The notes under the pieces were generated by a model. The model saw only the letters and a program-made list of their open reading frames with translations, ran no database searches and was not told the origin of the DNA. A stretch of 48,712 nt of DNA from JAKQDH01 sp029558835 (GTDB lineage: Bacteria > Planctomycetota > Phycisphaerae > UBA1845), in the NCBI GenBank assembly GCA_035356615.1, contig DAOQSN010000039.1:1-48712 (forward strand), written 5' to 3'. Each line of letters starts with the position of its first letter. The stretch's first letter is position 1. This document shows positions 25,509-33,838 of the stretch, piece after piece. Made by a program: the position numbers and the translations under genes.

Positions 25509-28112
25509 ATGGCAAGCATGCTCTTGGTCCTTCTGATCGCACCGTGGACCGTTGGCACCGTAACCGCGCCGCCACCGGCACAGGAGGCGCGACCGCAGGC
25601 GTCCGCCGGCCCGGCTGCCGTCGCCCCCGCCACCCTGGACGCGCAGGCGACTGAACTGGACATCGAAGAGGCTCTGGTGGTCGGCCCGCTGCCGGCCATG
25701 AAGAGGGGGCCGCTGCACGTGGACCCCGTGGAAGCCCGGATCGTCCGCGGCGACTGGACCATACCCCACGCGGGTGACACCGTCACTCTGCCCAACGACA
25801 CGACGGTCGCCTGGCAGTCCCTCACGGCCGGCGACGACGGCTGGTTCAAGCACGCGGCCTTAGGCAACGGCTATCTGTGCGCCACCGTTACGACCGCCCA
25901 GGACCGCGTCGTGCTGCTGGAGGCCGTCGCCCACGGCATGGTGTACGTCAACGGCGAGCCGCGAGTGGGCGACCCCTACCAGTTCGGCAACATCCGCGTG
26001 CCCGTCCAGCTTCGCGCCGGCCTCAACGAGCTGCTGTTTCGCTGTGGCCGCGAGCAGGTCAAGGCAAAGCTGCGCAGTCCCGCCGCTGCGTGCCTGCTGG
26101 AGCCGCAGGAAAGCACGCTGCCGGACCTGCGCGTGGGCGAGGCAGTTGACTGCGTAGCGGCGGTCCTCGCGATCAACGCCACACCCGGCCCGGTGATCGT
26201 GATGCTGAGCGGTGGAGACGCCGAAGGACAGGTGCGCGGGGTGGGGGAGCGAGTGGCGCTGGGTCCGCTGAGCATGCGCAAGCTGCCGTTTCACCTGCGC
26301 GGTAGCGCGCCCAGTACCCCAGGGGAGCTGGCGCTCAATGTCGGTCTGGTGACCGTGGCCGCTGCCCAGGCGGCCGAGATGCCCCGTGCCGAGGCGACGC
26401 TGAAGCTGCGCGTGCGGACGCCGGAGCAGGACTACCTGCGCACGTTCGTCAGCGCCATCGACGGCAGCGTCCAGTACTACGCGGTGCAGCCGGCGGCGCC
26501 GCAGCCGGCCGACGCGCCGGCGCCGGGCCTGATGTTCGCCTTGCACGGGGCAGGCGTCGATGCCTCCGGGCTCATCACCAATCACGCCCGCAAGCCGTGG
26601 GCGCACGTGGTGGCCCCCACGAATCGCCGACCTTTCGGCTTCGACTGGGAGGACTGGGGCCGGCTCGACTTCCTCGAGGTCGAGCGGGATGCACGCCAGT
26701 ACCTCCAGCCCGATCCCCAGCGCATCTTCCTCACCGGCCACTCCATGGGCGGGCACGGCGTCTGGCAGATCGGGGCTACGTTCCCTGATCACTTCGCGGC
26801 CATAGGACCCAGCGCCGGCTGGATCAGCTTCTGGTCGTACACCGGGGCGGCGAAGTTCGAGAACCCCACGCCGATCGAGGAGTTGCTGCAACGGGCGGCC
26901 GCCGCCAGCGACACGCTGACGCTGTCGCGCAACTACCTCCACCACGGCGTCTACATCCTGCACGGCGACCAGGATGACAACGTTCCCGTCGAACAGGCCC
27001 GCACCATGCGCCGGCACCTGGCGGAGTACCATGCGGACTTCGCGTACTACGAGCGGCCGGGCGCCGGTCACTGGTGGGGCAGCCCGTGCGTGGATTGGGT
27101 CCCGATGCTCGAGTTCTTCCAGCACCATACCCTGCCGGCCCCGGCCGACGTGCGCCACGTCGAGTTCGTCACCGCCAACCCGGCCGTCTCCGCGCGGTGT
27201 AACTGGGCGAGCATCAAGGCCCAGACGCAGGCGCTGAAACCCAGCAAGATCGACATCAAGCTCGATGCCGCGGCGCGCAAGTTCAGCGGCACGACGGACA
27301 ACGTCGCCCGCCTGGCACTGGACCTCACGGCGTTAAGTCAACCGCGTACGGAGGAACGCGAGGGAAAGCAGGTGGACACTACGCCGTTGCCGGCAGGCGC
27401 GCCGCTGACCATCGAGCTGGACGACCAGACGCTGGGCGAGATTCCCTGGCCGACAGATTCGCTACTGCTGCTGGGCCGCGATGCCGGACAGTGGTCCACG
27501 CTCACAACCACCGACCCGGCCGGCAAGAACCCGGACCGCGGCGGGCCCTTCAAGCAGGCATTCGCCCGCCGCATGCTGTTCGTGTACGGCACGCAGGGCA
27601 CGCCGCAGGAGAACGCCTGGGCGCTGGCGAAGGCCCGCTTCGATGCGGAGACCTTCTGGTATCGCGGCAACGGGTCAATCGAAGTCATCCCGGACAAGGC
27701 CTTCAGCAACGGGGGCGAGTGCCGGGACCGCCACGTCATTCTCTATGGCCACGCCGACAGCAACGCCGCGTGGCCCCTCCTGCTGGCGGCAAGTCCGATC
27801 CAGGTGCGCCGCGGCGAGGTCCGCGTGGGCGACCGGACGCTGACCGGGGAGGACCTGGCGTGCTTGTTCCTGCGCCCCCGTCCGGACGGCAATCTCGCGC
27901 TCGTCGGGGTCGTGGGCGGCTCCGGCGCAGTCGGCATGCGGTTGACCGATCGCCTGCCCTACTTTGTCTCCGGCGTCGGCTACCCGGACTGGCTGGTCTG
28001 CGGGCCGGAAGTGTTGACCGCGGAAGCGCGCGGCGTGCGCGGCACCGGTTACTTCGGCAATGACTGGAGCCTCACCACCGGCGAAGCCGCCTGGGCATTA
28101 CCTCCACAGTGA
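25509..28112 (+). CDS. Secreted alpha/beta hydrolase (prolyl-oligopeptidase-like) with large N- and C-terminal regions
   Basis: An 867-residue protein. The start follows GAGAGG and gives an N-terminal signal peptide. The catalytic core (about 370-545) has GHSMGG with Ser412, the HGDQDDNVP acid motif (Asp489) and GAGHWW (His521), a complete triad. About 320 residues of beta-rich sequence precede the core. A C-terminal region (about 550-867) includes a Rossmann-like stretch (GGVVGGSGAVGM region) seen in some planctomycete prolyl-oligopeptidase-like proteins. It is likely exported and acts on an ester or peptide substrate of unknown nature. The gene is divergent from xylB and ends in a repeat-rich convergent spacer. 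Confidence 0.82.
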   Translation: MASMLLVLLIAPWTVGTVTAPPPAQEARPQASAGPAAVAPATLDAQATELDIEEALVVGPLPAMKRGPLHVDPVEARIVRGDWTIPHAGDTVTLPNDTTVAWQSLTAGDDGWFKHAALGNGYLCATVTTAQDRVVLLEAVAHGMVYVNGEPRVGDPYQFGNIRVPVQLRAGLNELLFRCGREQVKAKLRSPAAACLLEPQESTLPDLRVGEAVDCVAAVLAINATPGPVIVMLSGGDAEGQVRGVGERVALGPLSMRKLPFHLRGSAPSTPGELALNVGLVTVAAAQAAEMPRAEATLKLRVRTPEQDYLRTFVSAIDGSVQYYAVQPAAPQPADAPAPGLMFALHGAGVDASGLITNHARKPWAHVVAPTNRRPFGFDWEDWGRLDFLEVERDARQYLQPDPQRIFLTGHSMGGHGVWQIGATFPDHFAAIGPSAGWISFWSYTGAAKFENPTPIEELLQRAAAASDTLTLSRNYLHHGVYILHGDQDDNVPVEQARTMRRHLAEYHADFAYYERPGAGHWWGSPCVDWVPMLEFFQHHTLPAPADVRHVEFVTANPAVSARCNWASIKAQTQALKPSKIDIKLDAAARKFSGTTDNVARLALDLTALSQPRTEEREGKQVDTTPLPAGAPLTIELDDQTLGEIPWPTDSLLLLGRDAGQWSTLTTTDPAGKNPDRGGPFKQAFARRMLFVYGTQGTPQENAWALAKARFDAETFWYRGNGSIEVIPDKAFSNGGECRDRHVILYGHADSNAAWPLLLAASPIQVRRGEVRVGDRTLTGEDLACLFLRPRPDGNLALVGVVGGSGAVGMRLTDRLPYFVSGVGYPDWLVCGPEVLTAEARGVRGTGYFGNDWSLTTGEAAWALPPQ

Positions 28113-28167
28113 CAGCATAACAAAGGCATCTTAACAGTTACGTATGTGGTGCGATTCCGGTGTGGGT

Positions 28168-28245
28168 ACCACTGAGGCACGGAGAACACGGAGAGGACCG
28201 TCCTATGAACTACTCCTTTCTCCGTGTTCTCCGTGCCTCAGTGGT
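28168..28245. repeat. Perfect 27-bp inverted repeat between convergent genes
   Basis: Arms 28168-28194 and 28219-28245 are perfectly complementary over 27 bases with a 24-nt loop. Each arm contains two 9-nt units of the type CACGGAGAA/CACGGAGAG, preceded by a CCACTGAGG end. It lies at the 3' ends of two convergent genes (stop at 28112 and stop at 28332), the place for a bidirectional terminator, although no U-tract is visible. The sequence type resembles interspersed repeats of environmental bacterial genomes; that is recollection, not a search. Confidence 0.85.
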
Positions 28246-28291
28246 GAATATAGGCGGCTGCGTCGTGCGAAGGTCGCCGGCCGCAATTCGC

Positions 28292-28318
28292 ATCTGTGTA
28301 ATCTGCGCAATCTGCGGA
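28292..28318. repeat. Three tandem 9-nt units (ATCTGYGNA)
   Basis: Units ATCTGTGTA, ATCTGCGCA and ATCTGCGGA follow one another directly at 28292-28300, 28301-28309 and 28310-28318. The array sits 46 bases after the inverted repeat and 13 bases before the stop codon of the minus-strand gene. It shares the 9-nt period with the neighbouring hairpin but not its sequence. Confidence 0.75.
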
Positions 28319-28331
28319 TCAAGGTCCGCGG

Positions 28332-31300
28332 TCACTGCGGCGGCCAGAAGACGTAGTCATCGGAGCCCGTCTCGGTGGGCTCGTCGTTCCAGCAGCGGGA
28401 ATGCTCGCCGCCGTCATCGGTACCGTTCTCGGAAAGCGAGTAGATGCGCGGCCCCTCTTCGGTAACCTGGTACCCGAAGTGGCCGCCGGTGAACGGGTCG
28501 ATGCGCAGGTCCTGCCCGTACTCAGCCGGCAGTTCGTCGAGCGAGGCCGGCCAGCGGCCCTCCCGCGCCTTGAAGAGATGCGTGGCGTAGGCAAGCTGCG
28601 TCGCCCGGCGACTGGCTTCGGCCCGTGCCCGCAGCGTGTGGACCCTGGAAAGCGAGGGCAGCAACTGCTCGGTGAGCGGACTACGGTGCACGTACGTCTC
28701 TTCGACGCGCTCCAGGTCGGCGCGGCGCGCCTCCGGATACCCTCTGCTCATCACATCCGTCAGGTCCGCGTAGTAGCCTTCCATCGCGTCGAAGGCGTTG
28801 TCGAGGTCCGCACGCGTCATGTGCTGCAGGCCTTCCGGCACCGTTTCGGAGATGGCCCCCATGATCTCCCGACCCCGGTCCTCCCGCCAGCCCGGCTCGC
28901 CTTCAGGTTCAGCGGGCCAGAAGGCGTGCTGCACGAAGTCCATGAAGAAGGCGTGTTCACCGCGGACGGCGTTCGTCGGATCCGCCGGCCCGGGGTCGGA
29001 CGCGCGCAAGACGTCGAACACCCGCGCCATCTCGTCCTCCGAGAACACCTCGTGCTTCAGCGCCCAGCGTGCGTTCTCGTACACCATGGCCCGTTCCGCA
29101 ACACCGACCAGCTCCTCGATCAACGTGGAGCCCTGATTCAGATGCCCGGCGCCGCGGAAACACGTGTCCCAGGCGGTCAGCATGCGCTCCGTCGACACCT
29201 TCCCGTCCTCATCCATGCGCCAGGCGTCCGCCATCGTCGCCTTCGTCAGCGCCCGGTGCGCCGAGAGGTTGGGCAGCAACAACTGCATCAGCATCGGCTC
29301 CTCGCCGCTGAACATCAGGTTGGTGTGGAAGTCATCGAGGGGCGTGGCATAGCCTTCATGCAAAGTGGCTTCGCGGAAACGCTGGAGCAGGTCCTGCGCG
29401 GCCTCGCTGGCGGCCGCCCAGTCCGGATGCTCGGCCGGGTCCCACGGCGTCGGGGGCCCCTCGTAGGTCCCGCCGTTGAACATGTCGCGCATCTCCGGCC
29501 ACTCCGGCCGCGGCCGATCATCACCCGGCAGACCCGGCATGAACGTCTCGTACACCAGGTAGGCGTTGTCCGCTGGATGCCCGTTCAGATTGTCAGCCCA
29601 CCAGCCGATGTAGTCGAACCGGTGCTCAAAGTCGGGCCGCGGCGCAAAGCCATCCGCGTCGGGCGGCGGGATAATGCCCCAGCGGCCCTGTCGGGCAAGA
29701 GCCGGGTCGAACGGCAGATCGACGGCACAGTCAAGCCTCGCCGCGTCCGGCAGATGGGACGCCGGAGTGTTCGCCTCGACCACCAGCTCCGCCTCATCGC
29801 CGGCGGCGTCTTCACCCTCGCCCGCAGCTTCGCCCGGCACTGCTGCGTCTTCGGCTCCGCCCGCGGCGCCTTCGGCGTCGCCCGCGGCACTGGCAGCAGC
29901 GTCCACTTCGCCTCCAGCGGACGCATCGGCGCTACCACCCTGCCCCGCGGCCAGGTTGTCCGCGGGTCCGGGCGCACCTGCGTCGCCCGCGGCTGCCGCG
30001 GAGCCCGCGGGCACTTCACCGGCTGCCTCGGCGGCGGCGGCCGCCTCGTCCGGCGTAAGGTCCGATGGGCCGCTCTCGCCGGCGGCACTACCCGCGCCGG
30101 CTTCCGCGGACGCACCTTCGATCGTGGCGGCGCCGTCCGCGTCAGCGAAGACGAATTCAGCATCAGCCTCCTCGCCCGACTCCTGCTCGACAGCCGATGC
30201 GCCGGACACACCCGACGCCGAGGACTCCGTTGTTCCGCTCGCGGCCGAACTTCCCGGTGCGAGCAAAGCGGCCTGTGCGAGGCGGGCGTCCGCCGGCGCC
30301 GCCACCAGCGCCGCCCGGCCGTCCTGGCCGCCCGCCGGGCTGCCGGCCTGTGCCGAACCGGCGTCGTAGGCCGCGCAGTACACCATCAGATACTCGCCGT
30401 CCTCCAGCTTGACCACCGCCGGATCCCATGCCGCCCGGTGGCATACCCGCGGCCCCAAACGCCAGTCGCCGTCCGCGCGAGACTCGAGCACCCGCACGCC
30501 CTCGGCGCTGGTCCCATACGCGCGCAGTCCCGCCTCGGCCGCCAGCATCGACCCCACCAGCCGGACACCGTCCGTCTGCACCGACGCCAACCGCTCAGCC
30601 CCACCATCGCTGCGCAGACGCAGGTGCTGCGCGACCTCGTCGTATTTGTCGCCGGTGCCCAAGTCGCTGAGCGTGGCCGCAAAGATGTGTATACCGTCCG
30701 GCTGGAGCACCACGGTCGGGTAGAGGTCCGCCGGCCCGCGCAGCACCATGCGCGTGTCCGGGTCCGCCCGGTACGTCAGCCCGTCCGTGCTGTGTGCAGC
30801 CCCAATAACCGTGAGACTCCCGCCCCGTGTCTCGTCCCGCCGCGTCGCCCGAGGCGACGGCTGGACGTAGTACAGACGCAGGCTCTCGTCAGGCAGCACC
30901 AGCAGACCGGCGCGCCAGCCTGCCAACGGCTGGCCCGACGGTTCGCCGTTCGCCTCGGAGCCGGATCGGTCGGGTGCACGTGCGTCGGCTCCACCCACGT
31001 CGATCCGCAGTGCCTGGGCGGCCGACCAGGTTCGCCCGCGGTCCTCGGAGCGGGCGGCCGCCAGCACCGTGGCACCCTTGCGCGCCGGGTTGGGAGCGTA
31101 GTCGAACACCGCCAGCAACGCCCCGCCAGGCAACCGCACCAGCGTCGGGGCCGTCGCGTGCGGCAGGAAGAGCTGCCCGTCGTCGCCGAACCGCAGCCCG
31201 TCGGGCGAGCGCACCAGCATCAGGGCCGTATCAAAAGCGGCCCGAACCTGCACCGGCGCCGGCTTGGCCTCGGGCTCAGTATTGCCCCACCCTGTGCCGG

Positions 31301-31361
31301 CCAGGCCACCCAGAATCGACACCACCCCCAGTCCGACAACCGTACGTCTCATCCGCCGCAT
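28332..31361 (-). CDS. Large secreted chimeric protein: Asp-box/sialidase-like N-terminus, Ala/Gly/Glu linker, pseudopilin-like C-terminus
   Basis: A 1009-residue protein with a signal peptide (about 1-27). Residues about 45-330 look like a glycosidase-type beta-propeller: one canonical Asp box SEDRGRTW (105-112) and repeated STDGLTY- and YPTVVLQPDG-like strands, as in sialidase or GH43/GH32-like folds. Residues about 333-530 are low-complexity Ala/Gly/Glu/Ser, a likely flexible spacer. The last part (about 560-1009) is helical and ends in the type seen in planctomycete pseudopilin-related proteins: REGRWPASLDELPAEY, DPFTGGHFGYQV, YSLSENGTDDGG. The function is unknown. The mixed layout suggests a fusion or a surface-anchored protein rather than a simple enzyme. 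Confidence 0.75.
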   Translation of the reverse strand: MRRMRRTVVGLGVVSILGGLAGTGWGNTEPEAKPAPVQVRAAFDTALMLVRSPDGLRFGDDGQLFLPHATAPTLVRLPGGALLAVFDYAPNPARKGATVLAAARSEDRGRTWSAAQALRIDVGGADARAPDRSGSEANGEPSGQPLAGWRAGLLVLPDESLRLYYVQPSPRATRRDETRGGSLTVIGAAHSTDGLTYRADPDTRMVLRGPADLYPTVVLQPDGIHIFAATLSDLGTGDKYDEVAQHLRLRSDGGAERLASVQTDGVRLVGSMLAAEAGLRAYGTSAEGVRVLESRADGDWRLGPRVCHRAAWDPAVVKLEDGEYLMVYCAAYDAGSAQAGSPAGGQDGRAALVAAPADARLAQAALLAPGSSAASGTTESSASGVSGASAVEQESGEEADAEFVFADADGAATIEGASAEAGAGSAAGESGPSDLTPDEAAAAAEAAGEVPAGSAAAAGDAGAPGPADNLAAGQGGSADASAGGEVDAAASAAGDAEGAAGGAEDAAVPGEAAGEGEDAAGDEAELVVEANTPASHLPDAARLDCAVDLPFDPALARQGRWGIIPPPDADGFAPRPDFEHRFDYIGWWADNLNGHPADNAYLVYETFMPGLPGDDRPRPEWPEMRDMFNGGTYEGPPTPWDPAEHPDWAAASEAAQDLLQRFREATLHEGYATPLDDFHTNLMFSGEEPMLMQLLLPNLSAHRALTKATMADAWRMDEDGKVSTERMLTAWDTCFRGAGHLNQGSTLIEELVGVAERAMVYENARWALKHEVFSEDEMARVFDVLRASDPGPADPTNAVRGEHAFFMDFVQHAFWPAEPEGEPGWREDRGREIMGAISETVPEGLQHMTRADLDNAFDAMEGYYADLTDVMSRGYPEARRADLERVEETYVHRSPLTEQLLPSLSRVHTLRARAEASRRATQLAYATHLFKAREGRWPASLDELPAEYGQDLRIDPFTGGHFGYQVTEEGPRIYSLSENGTDDGGEHSRCWNDEPTETGSDDYVFWPPQ

Positions 31362-31561
31362 AGGCGCACCCTTTCCCCGCAAGACCCCACGGGTCGTACA
31401 CACCCTGTCAGACGCCGCGCTTCGGTGTGTGTTATTGTGTGAACGCCAAGTTCTCAGGTCCGTGGACCAGGCGTCCGCGCCCGCGCAGGTGGGCACCACA
31501 AGTCAGTGACACGGAGAGCAGTTCAAGGAGTCTTGAAGCAGCGCCCGGCAGGCACAGGCCG

Positions 31562-32788
31562 CTACTGCAATACCAGGCGCACAAACTGCCGCTTGCCGCG
31601 CTGGATGATGTCGCCGGGTTGAATCGGGATGGGGGTGTGGGGGTCCTCGAGGGCCTGGCCGTTGAGGCGGACGCCGCGTTCGGCGATCAGGCGGCGGGCC
31701 TCGCCCCGGGTGGTGCAGAAGCCGCACAGCAGGGCCAGGTCCACCGGGACGATCCTGCCGTCCTGGAGCTTCTCGGCCGGCAGGCTGACGGTGGGAATCT
31801 CATCGGGCAGGCCGCCGGCAGAGCCGCCGCCGTGCACGCGGGCGAACTCGGCCGCCGCCGCGTCGGCCGCCGCCGCCGAATGAAACGCGGTGATGATGAT
31901 CTTCGCCAGGCGCTCCTTGGTGTCCCGCGGGTTGTGCCGCGCCGTGTCACACCAATCCAGAAACTCCGCCTCGGGCACGTCGGTGAGCAGGCGGAAGTAG
32001 TCCGCCATGAGCGGGTCCGGCACGCGCATCAGCTTCCCGAACATCTCGGAGGGCGGCTCGGTGACGCCGACGTAGTTGCCCATTGACTTGCTCATCTTCG
32101 TCTTGCCATCGGTGCCGACCAGCAGGGGCACGGTCATCACGAGCTGCGGCGCCTGCCCGGCGCCGCGCTGCAGGTCCCGACCGCACAGATTGTTGAACGT
32201 TTGATCGGTGCCGCCCAGCTCCACGTCTGACTCGATGGCCACGCTGTCGCGCGCCTGCATCAGCGGATAGAGCAGCTCGTGCAGGTAGATTTCCTTGCCC
32301 TCCGCCTGGCGGACGGCAAAGGTGTCGCGCTCCAGCATGCGGGCGACCGTCATCTGGCTCAGCAGGCGGATCACGTCCGCGCAGCTCATCGTAGACAGCC
32401 ACTCGCTGTTGTGCCGCACCTCGAGCTTGTCGGGGCTCAAATCGAGCACCTTCCCAGCCTGTTCGAGGTAAGTGCGGGCGTTGGCCTCCACCTGCTCGGT
32501 CGTCAGCATCGGCCGGGTCTTCGAGCGCCCGGTGGGGTCGCCGATCATCGCCGTGTAATCGCCAATGATCAGCACCGCCCGGTGCCCGAGGTCCTGGAAC
32601 TGCCGCAGCTTGCGCAGCACCACCGCGTGCCCGAGCGTCAGGTCCGGCGCGGTTGGGTCCATCCCCAGCTTGACGCGCAGCCGCTTGCCGCCGCGCAGGC
32701 GCTCGGCGAGTTCATCGACGGTGTAGATGTGCTCACATCCCCGCGTGAGGACGCCCAACTGCCGCTCGATATCGACGCCGCTCTTCAT
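31562..32788 (-). CDS. tyrS: Tyrosyl-tRNA synthetase
   Basis: A 408-residue class I synthetase charging tRNA-Tyr. The HIGH-type motif is TLGHAV (in the DLTLGHAVVL segment) and the KMSKS loop is exact (KTKMSKSMGN). Tyrosine-binding segments IESDVELGGTDQ are present, and the end carries an S4 RNA-binding domain (TRGEARRLIAERGVRLNG, then GDIIQRGKRQFVRLVL). The ATG overlaps the ymdB stop (ATGA, 32785-32788). Length and motifs fit the TyrZ-type bacterial enzyme. Confidence 0.96.
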   Translation of the reverse strand: MKSGVDIERQLGVLTRGCEHIYTVDELAERLRGGKRLRVKLGMDPTAPDLTLGHAVVLRKLRQFQDLGHRAVLIIGDYTAMIGDPTGRSKTRPMLTTEQVEANARTYLEQAGKVLDLSPDKLEVRHNSEWLSTMSCADVIRLLSQMTVARMLERDTFAVRQAEGKEIYLHELLYPLMQARDSVAIESDVELGGTDQTFNNLCGRDLQRGAGQAPQLVMTVPLLVGTDGKTKMSKSMGNYVGVTEPPSEMFGKLMRVPDPLMADYFRLLTDVPEAEFLDWCDTARHNPRDTKERLAKIIITAFHSAAAADAAAAEFARVHGGGSAGGLPDEIPTVSLPAEKLQDGRIVPVDLALLCGFCTTRGEARRLIAERGVRLNGQALEDPHTPIPIQPGDIIQRGKRQFVRLVLQ

Positions 32789-33606
32789 GAGTTCCCGTAT
32801 CCGTCCGTCGCCTGTGCGGACCCTTTGTATTGCACCCGCTCGATGGCCTTCGCCCGCCCCGTGTGGGCATCGACCGTCACCAGCACTCCGCAGAGGCGCG
32901 GGTCGTTGCAGGCCACCTCGAACTTGCTCGGCACGCCGCTGATCATGGTACCCAGCACGCGGTCCTTGCGTCGCCCCAGGACGGAATCGTGCGGGCCGGT
33001 CATGCCCACGTCGGTGATGTACGCGGTCCCCTTCGGCAGCACGCACTCATCCGCCGTCTGCACGTGCGTGTGCGTGCCGAACACCACGCTCACCCGCCCG
33101 TCCAGATGCCAACCTAAGGCGATCTTCTCGCTGGTGGCCTCTGCGTGCACGTCCACCACGATGATCTTCACGTCCGCCGGCAACGCCGCCAACACCCGAT
33201 CCACCGCGCGGAACGGACAGTCCACCGGCGGCTTCATGTACAGCCGGCCCATGACTGCCAGCACGGCCACCCGCTGCCCGGTGCCTACCTCCGCCAGGGC
33301 ATACTCCCGGCCCGGCGCCCCCGCGGGGAAGTTGATCGGACGCACCAGCCGGTCCTTCGTCTCCAATATCGGGAAGATCTCGTTGCGACGATAGGCGTGG
33401 TCCCCCAGGGTGATCAGGTCCACACCGCTCTGCAGGATCTTGTCGTACAGCACCGGGGTCAGCCCCGAGCCTCCAGCCGCGTTCTCCGCATTGACGATGG
33501 CACAGTCCAGCCGCCCGTCCCGCCGCAGCCGCTCGACGGCCTCGCGCAGCACCCGCCGCCCGGGCTCTCCCACCACGTCACCGGCACAGAGCAGCTTCAG
33601 GTCCAT
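32785..33606 (-). CDS. ymdB: YmdB-family metallophosphoesterase (TIGR00282)
   Basis: A 273-residue dinuclear metal phosphoesterase. In Bacillus the homologue acts on 2',3'-cyclic nucleotides and affects biofilm and motility. Motifs: CAGDVVGEPGR, VNAENAAGG, DVHAEATSEKIALGWHLDGRV, FGTHTHVQTAD, ITDVGMTGP. The family's conserved GNH motif reads GDHAYRR here, so a metal-ligand Asn is Asp. It lies directly upstream of tyrS (overlapping ATGA) and downstream of rny; the rny-ymdB pairing is conserved in other bacteria. Confidence 0.92.
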   Translation of the reverse strand: MDLKLLCAGDVVGEPGRRVLREAVERLRRDGRLDCAIVNAENAAGGSGLTPVLYDKILQSGVDLITLGDHAYRRNEIFPILETKDRLVRPINFPAGAPGREYALAEVGTGQRVAVLAVMGRLYMKPPVDCPFRAVDRVLAALPADVKIIVVDVHAEATSEKIALGWHLDGRVSVVFGTHTHVQTADECVLPKGTAYITDVGMTGPHDSVLGRRKDRVLGTMISGVPSKFEVACNDPRLCGVLVTVDAHTGRAKAIERVQYKGSAQATDGYGNS

Positions 33607-33725
33607 AGCACCCCGGTCACCATCAACGGCGCAGCGTCCCCGCCATCACAGCCGGCGAAGCCGCGGCCCCCAAGCTTGCCCGGTGCTCTGCCGGGAGCCG
33701 CTTAAGTGGGAGACCACCAGGGTGG

Positions 33726-33757
33726 CATGCCCAAGCCGAAGGCACCGGCATGCCGTC
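33726..33757 (+). repeat. 32-nt hairpin element, copy B
   Basis: This is 30 of 32 identical to 23822-23853, again with CATGCC and GGCATG ends that can pair. It lies in the 232-base spacer between rny and ymdB. A 17-base CGGCGCTGCGCTTGGCC fragment shared with 3324-3340 follows it about 20 bases later. Confidence 0.6.
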
Positions 33758-33838
33758 GCCACGGCCACCCGCTTGCCGGCGCTGCGCTTGGCCCTGCCAC
33801 CCGCCTCTGACCATCAGCCCCCCGTCATCCGGATCCGC

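Noticed and set aside
28292..28318. 9-nt tandem units considered as a regulatory operator array
   Set aside because: Only three imperfect units, located at the 3' end of a gene rather than in a promoter; no link to a regulator can be shown.
28401..31442. A 1013-codon plus-strand open frame
   Set aside because: It is antisense to the 1009-residue chimeric gene, which has a signal peptide, an Asp box and a ribosome site. Long antisense frames are expected in GC-rich DNA, and it shows no family motif.
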